Shown here: positions 19,912 through 31,000 of the stretch, in pieces | How positions within the stretch are numbered: the first letter of the stretch is position 1 | How the letters are laid out: each line of letters begins with the position of its first letter | Made by a program: the position numbers and the translations under genes | The notes under the pieces: generated by a model | Databases searched by the model: none | What the model saw: only the letters and a program-made list of their open reading frames with translations | What the model was told of the DNA's origin: nothing | Assembly (NCBI GenBank): GCA_030431525.1 | Contig: JAUIJC010000017.1 | Coordinates: 38,938 to 102,937, forward strand | Direction of reading: 5' to 3' | DNA length: 64,000 bases | Origin: Bacteroidia bacterium | GTDB lineage: Bacteria > Bacteroidota > Bacteroidia > Cytophagales > JAAEPT01

Positions 19912-20010
19912 TGTTGTATTCAAAAAAAGCAACCGCTTAAAATTCTCAATCAAATTGTAGAAATGGCTAACCAGATAAAACTATCTAAAACTGGTAGCCA
20001 CAAGCTTCAA

Positions 20011-23000
20011 TTAGTCTTTCTTCACCTCAATTTTTATTGGAACAGAGGCCTTCTCATCCAAGTCATTATTTGGGTCTGGATCAACTAACTTCCCTTCGCA
20101 CCCATCCTTATCAATGTCATTATTACAGCTCCCTCCAAACGTGGTCTGGCCTTCTTCCCCCTCACACATCGACGGCAAATCAAATTCCATATCCCACCAC
20201 ATAGCTTGGTCCCACAATAACTGTTGACAAGCTGTACCAAAGTATGTTTCACTAAGGTTGTCTTCCACCGTAATCTCCAATGCTGTCGTAAGGGGATTAT
20301 TTGGGTCAAAACCTGTAATGTTAGGCTTGATAAGTAGGCACTGTTCCTTGATTTCACACACAGGATAATCAGGTTCATCACCCAGCTGACACTGAGCTTT
20401 GCAAATGTTTTCAACCACTTCATCGACAATGGCTTCAACATCGGCCTCCGATACCACCGCAGGATTTGTACCGTCATAGCAACCATCAAATGTGTAGCAA
20501 CGGCTTAGGAAGGCCTCTCTGACACGAGCCCTTACTTCTCCTCTCCTTTCGTCGCAACCTGTTTCGCAAGTTGAAATCAAGCGATCCCGCTCATTCTTCA
20601 ACTCCTGCTCACTCGGACAAAACTCCTCGTCATCGGATTCCTCAGGGTCTGCATGCACATAATTATCTGCACACCCTTTGAATTCAGCAATCTGATCACA
20701 GGTCCAAGTCCTAAAACCTTCTTCATCTTCACAAGGCTGTTCATAACAAAGAGGTGTTCCAGGATTTTCCTGAATTGCTGTCTGAATGATGTTATCGTAC
20801 ATTGAAGGATCAAAACAGAGCATTTGCTCACAAGGAATAGAGCTATAACGGCGATAGATGTAATACTTGTAAGAGAACATAAATCGGCCCTTCCCTACTT
20901 GATTAAACTCAATCTCATCCTTCTCATAATTGGCATTAACCGTACTCAACTCCTCTGTTTCCCAGTAATGAGGCACATTCCATAAAACTGACTTACCAAT
21001 TATTCCTGAAGGACCAACATAGTGCTCAAGCACAATAGCCACATGCTGATAACCGATACAATCAATAAACTGAATAGCCAAATCATCTTGATATCCAGGA
21101 GTGGAACTACTCTCCTTCTCCATCTTCTCATCCAAGCCCATAAGGCCCAAGAAAATCTTAAGAATCTTAGGATTGTAATTGTCTAAAAAGTGATCTCCAA
21201 AGTCTGATCCTTGCCCAGAACCTGTTCCTGCATATCCTCCCTGATTTGCGTTTTCATTGTATTGTTTTACAATGATTGAAACAGCATTCGCCTGGTTGAT
21301 AAAGCACTTCCAAACATCTTCACACTTATAAGGCTCACAGAGATCCTGATCGGTCAACATATGATATACCAAGCGATTCATATCCCCCTGGCGGAAACCT
21401 GTTTCCTTGAAAGCCAAATCATACACCCCGTCAAATAGGTGATAGTCCTCATTGGCCACTACAGTCTCCCAATCAATAGGGTTATTCCCATCAGTTGAAG
21501 CGATGGAATTAATCAAGTATTGCTCGACGTCCCATTCCTTAATAGCAAAATTCCCTGGATAGAATTGTTTGTTAAACGCTATCCAATCCATCACCCCTCC
21601 ACTCTCAAAATCAGAAGCTGGTCTAATCAACCCGTCGTAGGCACTTAAGTCCTCTGGACATTCATAAGCCCCGTTATCCACTCCAATACCCACATCAATG
21701 CTTCCACAGCAACTTGTCGAAATAGAAAGGGCTACAGGCTTATCTGGCTCCTCCTCTGAATAAGTCAGGTTTAGATCTAAATCATCCGCAACGGCATCAA
21801 AGTCAAAATCATCAAGATCAAAATCAGGTTTGAACTTGGCTGCCTCTTGACGAATCATCTCGTATTCTCCATTCTTTAACCAGTTCTGAACATCCTCAAA
21901 GGTGTTGTAAGCCTCCTCCATGTCCTCATCATCCTCAACCCCCGCAAAAATCATCTGGATAAAGGTGGTAAACGGTGTAATTTTCTCGTCAATATTGGCA
22001 CTTAGGTTCTCATTGACCTCAACGGTAGGATCGTTTACAAAAAGATGTTTTTCCACAATAAAGGTTCCTGGGCCCACATTCGCACCTGCAAAAGGATCCC
22101 ATGCTTCCTGCAACCTCATATAGCTTCCATCACACGCACTAAGCTCCATCGTATCAGACTCTACAACCTGACCCGTTTCCAAGTGAAAAACCAAAAACTT
22201 CACTTTGTACTTACAGGAAACTCCACCACAACCGGCATTTTGACCATCATCTCCAGCACAACTCAGCTGGTAGTCCACCATTAGTGGTGAAGGCTGTGTT
22301 AATGGAATTCGCTTAGAACTAATAAATTCATCCCCCCTCAACACACTAGTAGTTACTTCATCAGTCACCAATTGTGAGGCTATCGGACCGTCCAAATCAA
22401 CCAATGCCGTATCATCGCTCAAAGCCAAGGCCTTTGCAATAATATTTCCTGCATTGTCATAGTAGGTTACAGTAGCTGTACTGTTTTCATCAAGCTCCAC
22501 CTCCTTAAAAGTGCGTTCGGCAAAAGGAGTCTCATCACCAAAAACGCGCACTAACTCATCTGTAGTTGGCGTTCCGTAATATCTTCGGGTCGTATGTCCA
22601 TTTCCCATGGTATGAGCTTCTCCTGGTAAGGCAAGCTCATTAAAGCGATTGGTACCATCAGCCACCCAAAGGCCTCTACCATAAGGATGCCCTTTGGCAT
22701 TTGGTATCGTTTGATCTGGATTGTTGTTTGAATAATAGGAATAGGCCTCCGGATTGATATCCAACACCTTAAATGGACTTTGATAAGTTGTATCCGCATC
22801 AAAATGCTGGGAATGAAAAACAGCATTATCATCAGCCTTCATAAAGTCTTGCTGATACCCTTGAATTCTGCCATTGACTGGAACTGGCAAGCTTTTCATA
22901 GCCTCTCTACCAGAGTAGTCGGGAACAGTCTGTTTAATAAGAGTCTGATCATCAGAAGACTGGTAATACTGCTCCTGTCTGAGTTGTTGAACATCGGAAT

Positions 23001-24243
23001 AATAATCGACCTCCTCAGACATTTGAGTTCCTCCCCCATAGGTCCTGCTTACCTGATAATTGGTACCAGCATCCGGGTCATCAAAATAGAGAAAAGCTGA
23101 ATTACTAGCATCTAATAACAAATTAGACTCTAAAGACACTGAAGGATCCAAGGGTAACGGATTCAATAATGGAAGCCCTTGAAGAGGTGCCCAAACGGAA
23201 TTGAAATTCGTCCCTGCCATACCAACATCACCTTCCGTCATTGGATATAGACCCCAGTTAGCACTATTAGCATAGCCTCCAGGATAATACGTTCCTACCG
23301 GTCTTACTCGCCACGCATAGTAACCAGACCCTTCTGCCAAAGGTAATGTTAGCAATGTATCACTGCTCTTTGTCTCGATAGTTAAAGCTTGACTCCAATC
23401 CACAACAGATTCAAAACCAAGAGGCCCTTGAGCAAGTTGTTCAGGCAAAATATTCCCCAACTTAACCAGCTGAAACTCATAGTTGGGAAATTCCCAACCT
23501 TGGTTGTCCCAAGCAAAAGTGACATTTCGATTCGTCACATTCCTGTTGCTAGGTACGGCATGCTGAATAACAAAAGGCGGAGTCAGCTTAGTTGCCAAAG
23601 CATCTCTATCCCTCACATCAATTTCATACTCATACTCATAAGAAACCTGTAGCCGAAGCGCATTAAATAATTGATCTGCCACAGGAACAAGAGGAGAATT
23701 CGGATTCAAAGCATTGGACCTGTTGACAATTAAATCCGTCACTCCAAAAGAGGTGAATTTATCAATGTCCTTGGTGATATCTACCTCCAAAATAGCTCTT
23801 GGCTGCCCCTCAGTAATAGTAATTGTTTGAATTGCTCCTGGACCAATATCAAACAAGCCTCCTCCATTTACTCCTTTTACAAAAAAAGTGGTGACAAACT
23901 GAAAGTCAGGATTAGGACTTGGATCGCCAAACTGATAGACAGGCCCCATATCCAACTGAATCCGAACCACAGCTTTCTTAACCTTATGCTTTAAATCAAT
24001 TTTTGGAGGAAGGAAAAGTACTGGACTTGGAAGCTGGTAATCAGGAATATTGAGATTAAGAAAATCAACCCCAATTAAACTTGTAGTGACGTCAATATCT
24101 CGTTGACACCCACAAGTTGAATTTTCGCAACCACCATTATTCCACCCAGGAGCACAGACACCCACTTGGGCCAACAATGAAAAGGTTTTGAAGAAGAGTA
24201 ACAATAGAATAAAAGCGCCCTTCTTCGGCAAAGACAAAAACAT
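20011..24243 (-). CDS. RHS-shell protein with Fn3-like N-terminus and Cys-rich C-terminus
   Basis: A 1410-residue secreted protein with a signal peptide (MFLSLPKKGAFILLLLFFKT, cleavage after LLAQ). The N-terminal third is beta-rich and includes a FAWDNQGW...YEFQLVKLG segment like a fibronectin-type domain. Residues ~495-605 carry features of Bacteroidota RHS proteins: YYSNNNPDQTIPNAKGHPYG, GNGHTTRRYYGTPTTDEL and VTYYDNAGNIIAKAL. The C-terminal ~750 residues are unusually Cys-rich (CEPYKCEDVWKC, CDERRG, FDGCYDG, CQLGDEPDYPVCEIKEQC), implying many disulfides outside the cytoplasm. As I recall the family, the single-chain RHS protein continues from such a region into 'LYYYDRAGNL..VPPKGV'. Here that continuation is in the giant protein downstream, so the two chains probably complete one shell. 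Confidence 0.8.
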   Translation of the reverse strand: MFLSLPKKGAFILLLLFFKTFSLLAQVGVCAPGWNNGGCENSTCGCQRDIDVTTSLIGVDFLNLNIPDYQLPSPVLFLPPKIDLKHKVKKAVVRIQLDMGPVYQFGDPSPNPDFQFVTTFFVKGVNGGGLFDIGPGAIQTITITEGQPRAILEVDITKDIDKFTSFGVTDLIVNRSNALNPNSPLVPVADQLFNALRLQVSYEYEYEIDVRDRDALATKLTPPFVIQHAVPSNRNVTNRNVTFAWDNQGWEFPNYEFQLVKLGNILPEQLAQGPLGFESVVDWSQALTIETKSSDTLLTLPLAEGSGYYAWRVRPVGTYYPGGYANSANWGLYPMTEGDVGMAGTNFNSVWAPLQGLPLLNPLPLDPSVSLESNLLLDASNSAFLYFDDPDAGTNYQVSRTYGGGTQMSEEVDYYSDVQQLRQEQYYQSSDDQTLIKQTVPDYSGREAMKSLPVPVNGRIQGYQQDFMKADDNAVFHSQHFDADTTYQSPFKVLDINPEAYSYYSNNNPDQTIPNAKGHPYGRGLWVADGTNRFNELALPGEAHTMGNGHTTRRYYGTPTTDELVRVFGDETPFAERTFKEVELDENSTATVTYYDNAGNIIAKALALSDDTALVDLDGPIASQLVTDEVTTSVLRGDEFISSKRIPLTQPSPLMVDYQLSCAGDDGQNAGCGGVSCKYKVKFLVFHLETGQVVESDTMELSACDGSYMRLQEAWDPFAGANVGPGTFIVEKHLFVNDPTVEVNENLSANIDEKITPFTTFIQMIFAGVEDDEDMEEAYNTFEDVQNWLKNGEYEMIRQEAAKFKPDFDLDDFDFDAVADDLDLNLTYSEEEPDKPVALSISTSCCGSIDVGIGVDNGAYECPEDLSAYDGLIRPASDFESGGVMDWIAFNKQFYPGNFAIKEWDVEQYLINSIASTDGNNPIDWETVVANEDYHLFDGVYDLAFKETGFRQGDMNRLVYHMLTDQDLCEPYKCEDVWKCFINQANAVSIIVKQYNENANQGGYAGTGSGQGSDFGDHFLDNYNPKILKIFLGLMGLDEKMEKESSSTPGYQDDLAIQFIDCIGYQHVAIVLEHYVGPSGIIGKSVLWNVPHYWETEELSTVNANYEKDEIEFNQVGKGRFMFSYKYYIYRRYSSIPCEQMLCFDPSMYDNIIQTAIQENPGTPLCYEQPCEDEEGFRTWTCDQIAEFKGCADNYVHADPEESDDEEFCPSEQELKNERDRLISTCETGCDERRGEVRARVREAFLSRCYTFDGCYDGTNPAVVSEADVEAIVDEVVENICKAQCQLGDEPDYPVCEIKEQCLLIKPNITGFDPNNPLTTALEITVEDNLSETYFGTACQQLLWDQAMWWDMEFDLPSMCEGEEGQTTFGGSCNNDIDKDGCEGKLVDPDPNNDLDEKASVPIKIEVKKD

Positions 24244-24272
24244 GTGACTGGATTCTGTAAAATTGTTTGAAT

Positions 24273-25001
24273 TTAAACTCCTCGTCGGATGACTTGATAT
24301 CCTTGGTATTTCCTTAGCAGGTTCCCCTTACTATCAAACACCTGGCTTAATGCATTCTTTCTGCTTTTCTCATCCTGCTTAACCTCAAGACGTTCAAAAG
24401 TGGTTGAGGTCTTCTTTATTTTCTTATTAGGAAGAAAATGGGAGTCAATCTTCACCACTCGATGTTGCTTGGTATCAATAAAATAATCCACCCTCCCTAA
24501 ACGCGTGCGGCTCTGCATTTCCTTGGAAGGTGCTGTTTTCACCAACAGTAATGGCCTTCCAGCAAGCGTTGTGGAAACCGAAGAAAGAATCTTGGAAGAC
24601 CTCACTAAGCTATCTTGAAGTGCAAAAACTTGCTCAGATGAAATCTTCTTTCTTTCCTTTAAACTACTCTTGGTCAGAATAACTGCCCTTTTATTGTGCA
24701 TGACCACCACTGCAAGCTCTTCATCCTGGTGCACCTCCATATCATCCCCAATTAGCTCGTAATAATGGTTTGATAAATGATGTTTCTGACGATCAACCAT
24801 ATAGGTAATCATAGAAGCTTCAGGATATAAAAAGGTCTCTTGCTTGAGCTCCATTTCCAATACCTGCCCCTTCTCCAAGCGCATCAAATTGGCATTGGCA
24901 CGAACACAGGCCATTAACTCTCCCCGAGCATCCAGTTGCACAAAAGCAACATGAATGAATATCCCAAGGCATGCCCCAATCACTACTAAACATTTCTTCA
25001 T
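24273..25001 (-). CDS. Periplasmic LolA-like protein in the RHS operon
   Basis: A 242-residue protein with an N-terminal signal segment (MKKCLVVIGACLGIFIHVAF). The rest is mostly alternating strands, including a GRVDYFIDTKQHRVVKIDSHF segment that resembles the later strands of LolA-like (lipoprotein carrier) domains. A C-terminal VFDSKGNLLRKYQGYQVI looks like a YD-type hairpin. LolA-fold proteins bind lipoprotein acyl chains or hydrophobic partners in the periplasm. The gene is squeezed between two RHS-shell genes (gaps of 11 and 29 bp), which suggests a helper for their folding or export. The LolA-like call is tentative and rests on strand pattern. Confidence 0.6.
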   Translation of the reverse strand: MKKCLVVIGACLGIFIHVAFVQLDARGELMACVRANANLMRLEKGQVLEMELKQETFLYPEASMITYMVDRQKHHLSNHYYELIGDDMEVHQDEELAVVVMHNKRAVILTKSSLKERKKISSEQVFALQDSLVRSSKILSSVSTTLAGRPLLLVKTAPSKEMQSRTRLGRVDYFIDTKQHRVVKIDSHFLPNKKIKKTSTTFERLEVKQDEKSRKNALSQVFDSKGNLLRKYQGYQVIRRGV

Positions 25002-25012
25002 GTCCTGTACAC

Positions 25013-28000
25013 TTAAGGGCGAGTTGCCATGTTTGTATGTTTCTCCACAACTGTCTGTCGACCTTCAATCGTCTCAACAACTTTTCTGACCAAATTACCT
25101 TGAGCATCATACTGATAGAATGTACCAAAGTGTTGGTCGTCAAACTGTGTAAGCAAACGAAGGGACTTGTAATCAAATACATAACAGATACCCTGAGCAG
25201 CCTTAGGTTGCATCCTCAAGTCATCGATATACAAGTCAGCAGCGACTGTTGGATCAAATGTGGCAAAAATGGTCACTTGATCTCCCACTGTAGCTCCACC
25301 CCAATCTTTGATGGTTCCTTTCACCAGAGTCCATTCTCCTACTTGAGCTATCTTCTCCAATAGATAAGATTTACCACCTACCGAAACCTCCATCAGAGTT
25401 TCCCCTAAGTCAACTGTCTCTTTTGGTGCTACCCAAAATTTCAGAACAGCTCCACGATTCACAAGGGCTTGATCCAACTTCACATTTGAAATCAAAGCAC
25501 CAGTGCCGTTCGTTTGTTGCTGGCTAAAATTCAAGGACCCTCTTCCACTATGGGCTGGCTTCGTATTCAAGCCTGAAGGCAGGTGTACATCTGTTTCAAA
25601 GTCCTCAAAATAGATGGACTCGTAGGTAGCGTTACTGGCTAGAATTGCAGGTAGCTGGTAGTCAAAGTTGGGACTGAAACGAACTGCGGAATAAATACCA
25701 GCAATATTCTTCTCTTCCAACGGCTCCCCATTTGGACTGTAGAGAGTCACCATATCAGCCAAATCCCAGTTAGGATTAGAAGCAGCTGTTGTCCAATCGA
25801 AGACCTGGAAATCTTGGAAGATTCCCGCATTGGTGACCTTCCCTCCATCATTACCTGATGTTACAGGGATATTGTAGATATACCTTGCTTTTCGATGCCA
25901 CTTCTTTTGAAGCGAAGAAAGATATGGTGTGGCACCATACTCCTCTTGCACTCTGCTATAATCCCAATTCTTCTCAAAAGTTTGGGCCGAAGCTGCCGTC
26001 ACTCTCTCCTTCCAGTTTGAAGAAGCAATTGGATTGCCCCCCGCACCATAAGTCTTAATCACTCCTGCCACCTCTCGAAGTCGATTCACAGCATGTTCTG
26101 GAGTCGTTGCCAAAGCCTTCTGCCCCATGCCTTCATAGACCCAAGAAGCAGGAATGTTCAAGGAATAGACTGAACCATCATGTGTTTTCCCGTTCAAGAA
26201 TTGCCCATGATAACTATCGAATTCCTGGGTCAATACTGGAGTGCCAGTAAATTTGTCGAAACCTATATAATTAGTTTCAGCCCATGCACCATCTCTGTAG
26301 GTGCGTTGGCTTTTAAGAATTGCTGGATAAGAAACCACTTTAGAAGTACGGTGAACCGCCATTTCCTCTTCCAAGTAGCCTAAAGAAGGAGCCAATGTGA
26401 CAAAAATTGGCGGCCAAATCATAAGACTAATACTCAAATCAATCTCCAAGTTAGCATCCACAGTCATCTCAAAAAGGGACTTAGCTTCCTGAGTAATTTC
26501 CATTTCCTTACCTGGCAAGTCCATTTCCCATTTCAGGTCGTTCGCTTGCGTATCCCAAGACAGAACTGGTATTTTCTCTCCTGTATTGTAATAGTCAAAC
26601 TCGGTAGATGCAGTCAGAACACTTTTTGTCCCGTTTATAGCCTTCTCCTGGTCCGTTTGATATTTTCCAGCATAAATGGATTGACTCTTCACCTTTCCAT
26701 GCATGTCATTGCGAATGAAACGGAACCCTTGGGTCGCATATTCTTTATCAATGGCATAACTAAAAGGTCCTATAGGAATGGCCAATCGGTCCCTACCTCG
26801 GTGTGGGTTAGCCTTAAAGTCATTCTCAAAAGGATTTAGACTTCCAAGTGTCGACCATTCTACGCCTTTACCTTGGACATCGTCAGAGTTATAGTACTTG
26901 TCATAAGGGAATTCCTTGGCTGTGTGGTACTCCACCACTTGGAAGCCTCGGTTCGTTACCCCTTTATGCAAGTCCCTAACCACTACACGAGAGTGTCCGA
27001 CACTTGGTGGAGCAAGGACAGTGGAGCCCACAGGACCTTCCAATAAATCTTTATCTCGGCCATGGATCGCCTTTGAAATAAAGCTTTGCTTGAGACGAGG
27101 AATAAACTCCGTCAATGCGCTTTCTTCTCTACCAGTAGCTGGTTCATTAGTAGCCACTCCACTACTCAAACCGTCAGAGGTTTCATACAAATATTCAGAA
27201 CCAAATAATTGAGGTGTTCCCGTATCTAAGCCTTGATCATACACCATCAAACGCTTTACACGTACTCCTCCACCTCTTTTCGCTTTTGGCAGAGGTACTT
27301 TGAGATAAGAAAGGGTTGGATCTGCAGTCAAACAGACAGACTCAATATTTGGAGCTGAATAATCTATAAATTCATTCTCTCCCAACTCTATCAACATGTC
27401 CTTAATCTTATCCTTTTGGGACTTAACTGGAAAAGTTACCCAAGGGACATCATGATAGAACATGCGATCTAAAGCGTCCACCTCATTAGGATGAGGCGGT
27501 GTACATGTGGTATTATCCAAAAAACCCTGTCTACTAGTCAGGACATAATCATAACAATAGTATCGTGGAACGACTGGTGGATCAACCAACGAAGTAACTT
27601 TTGCTTTAGGGTCAGTATCCACCTGCCCAAGCTGGAAGTAGATTCCATCGGTACCTATACCGTCTTGATCCCACTGGATATCGGCTACATCACAATACCC
27701 AGTGATAAACTCTGAATGACAATTATCAAAAGACGGAAGACTGTCAGTTAAGGCATATAAGAATTTAAAATAGACCTTCCTCTCACCCTCAATAAAATAA
27801 TTCCGGAACCAATCAACCAACTCCTGAGAAGGAGCACTTACCCCCATATCATTAAGGTTCAAGTAATAACGGTTATTTGTGTAATCGTCTTGATTGCCAC
27901 TACTACCTTTATCACCGTCCGTATGTGCAATTAGAGAAACCATTCCCATGGCTTTTCGATCCTGCACATAACGGTAATCCTTCTGCTCGTATTGAACATG

Positions 28001-31000
28001 GATTTCCCCACCAGAGGGAAGAACAATTTGCTTAAGTTGCCAAGCTCCTGGATCGAATTGAGCTGGATCTGTCGATGAGGTAGACACGGTGGAAATATCA
28101 CCTTGCCAGAGCCAAGGATTTAAACTATCCCTACGTTGTGGTCCTCTGTACTCCAAATTCCCCCATATATCAACTGCTGCTGCATTATAATTAGGGTTCT
28201 GCAGGAGTTCTGGAATATTTTGATAGTCTTGAATTCCTGGATATAGGTTTGATACAATCGTATAAGGATCATTTGAACTACCTGGCACCTGCTCCTTATA
28301 AGCATACTGAAAATCGTAGGGACTTGTACGTACCTCTGACTCTCCATTATACTCAAACCAAACCCGGTTCAGCGTAAGACGTCCTGAAGTATTGTAGTTG
28401 GCGGGAAATAACCCATTCAAACCTTGAGTATGTATATTATTGGGAGTTCCCTTTGCCAAACTGTATGAATAATCAAAACGAACGGTCTTAATAGGTTTTG
28501 TCAAATCAGATTTAGAGAACAAAACAATCTTCTCTAACCTTCTAGCTGAACTAAAGATATTGACAGGCTTACTAGGTGTATTTGAATGCGCTTCAGATAA
28601 AACGTTATCAAATGGATTCTGAATATTTGTCAAGCCAGTACCATGTGCTCCAAACGCATCTTTCCTGAACTCTTGGCTTCCAATCAAATGAACACCTCCT
28701 AAAATGCCTTCTGGCGAATCCCCATTAAGAACGTAATCCTTAAAATGTTCAAAGTCTGTCGGAAGCGTAAAATTGGTAACAAAATATGCGATATGGGTTT
28801 TTGTCTCGATTTCTTTCAGATAATACTGTTCTTTCTTTCCTTTACTAAATGACCCTAAATCATCTTCTGTATCAGCAATGGAGTTTTTGCTATATCTAAG
28901 TCCATTATAAGGAGTGCGGTAATTATACCAGTTATCAACCTCTGTCGGAATAGATAAATTCCCATTGGAAATTGCATCCAAGGCATTCATAAAAGAGCCT
29001 ATTTCAGCATCCTCACCACTCACCTTGGAATATCTAAAATTCGTCCACCCACCGAAGTCATCCTCCGAAGGCCCATCATTGCTCAAATCAACATAATCCT
29101 TAGTAAGGATTTGTGTTATAAGATAATTAGTTGCGTAGGGCGTGATTTTCTTTTCACCATTACAGTAGAATAATTTTCCATCTGACACTACTTTATTCTG
29201 CACGTAATTTGGAATTACTCCTGCCAAAGGCTCCTCCCCAGCCCCAACAAAAGTGCTTAAATTTTCCCCTGCAATATTGTTTGGAATGTCTGCAATAACA
29301 CCATCAGGAATATTAAGGAACGGTACATTCTGATAAGCAGTAAAATTGTCTACAATACTTCCAGTGGAATTAATTCCCACAGAAAGGTCCAAATCAGACT
29401 TGGCATAAGTAGGCAAGCCATAAACATACTGGGTACCTTCCTCAGTAGTCACAGCCATTTCACCAATACCGTCAGGGAGAGTTGTTCTCATTTTTTGGGT
29501 CTGTTCCATGGAGAACAAATCCTTGTTATAAGCTGACTGAGCGATTTTGGTATCCGAATCAATCTCACTATTTAAGTGATAAGCGATATAACCAGAGCGC
29601 CCCAATTCAACATCATCCCCCTGTTCCGGCTCATTAATCCCAAAATAGATATCCTCGGCAATCTCTGGACTGAAGGACTTAAAACCAGGAATAGGAGTTT
29701 CTTTTTCAAGAGTAGCTGAACTTACTCCTGTGGAACTACTAAAACTTACATTACCTCCCAAATCAGAATTAAAGCGAAAAAATGGATCATTATTAGGATC
29801 CCACTGCACAGCCTCATCACGGGTATTTCCCTTCTTATCCCAATCCCGAACACAGCTCACATTATAACCAAGCCCGATATCAAGACCAACACCAATATTA
29901 GCTCCTACCATTAACTCGCCACCAATCTGACGAATCATCATGGAATTATGGATGCGGTTATCGTAATAGTGCCCTGCTTTATTATGAAATAAACGGAATG
30001 CTCCTCCAAGCCCTTCACCCGAAGTCATGAACAGATCTGGGTCAGAAAAAGGAATTCCAATAAAATGATCACGCCTCTGATAGCCATTATCCTTCTCAAC
30101 ATGGAAATCACTGATAAAGTAATTGGGGGCGAATTGACTTCGAAAATGATCAATTACATCGATATCGTCTAACTTACATTCATTCGCTTCCTCCACATCT
30201 AACTCAGCACCTGAACGGTTATTCATATAGCCATAGGCATTATATCCTAAACGTGGAACACCAGCTCGACCTGAAAAGCGACCATTAAATCCTAATTCAA
30301 AACCAACGGGAATATTTGGGTTAATCTCAGTATTTTTAGTCCAGTTCACACCCAAAGCATGATACGGGAATGTTCCAGTTGCCTTGCGCACCTCATTTCT
30401 TGGACTAAATCCAAAATCACTCGCAACGGATTCGAAAACCGCCCCCATGGTAGCATTAAGGTTGAAAGCTCTGGAAGCATGAAATTGAAACTGGACAGGT
30501 CCTAAGCGGCCAAGGCTATAAGTTTTACTGGTCATTTCAGTTGTCGCCTTAGATGCTTTTGCAAGTAACTTCTCCGCAATAGCCTGCAAGGGATTCCAAT
30601 CTACACTTAACTTGAGTTGACCATTCTCAAACTTAATCCCAACCTCATCACTAAGTCCCAAGGCTTTAAAAGCTTCAGGAGAAGTCAGACCGATATTATT
30701 TTCTACCGAAAACCCTTTGTAGTTATTAAAGCTGATGGTACGCCCTAAGCTTCCTGCATCATAACCAAATGTCTCAATACCTAAAGAGGCATTCACACTT
30801 GCCGTCCAATTGGGCTTGCCCTGATTATAACGAATCACCTTCGCGTTCTTATAATCATCAGGCATATTCTGAAGACTGCGGTTAATTGCTCCAGGATTCA
30901 GAGTCCATCCAAAGCCAACCCAAGATGCCTCGTCTTCCATTGAAGCACCGCTATGGTAGGATAGGGACAATGCATATCCACCTCCCTCTGCCCCAGGAAT

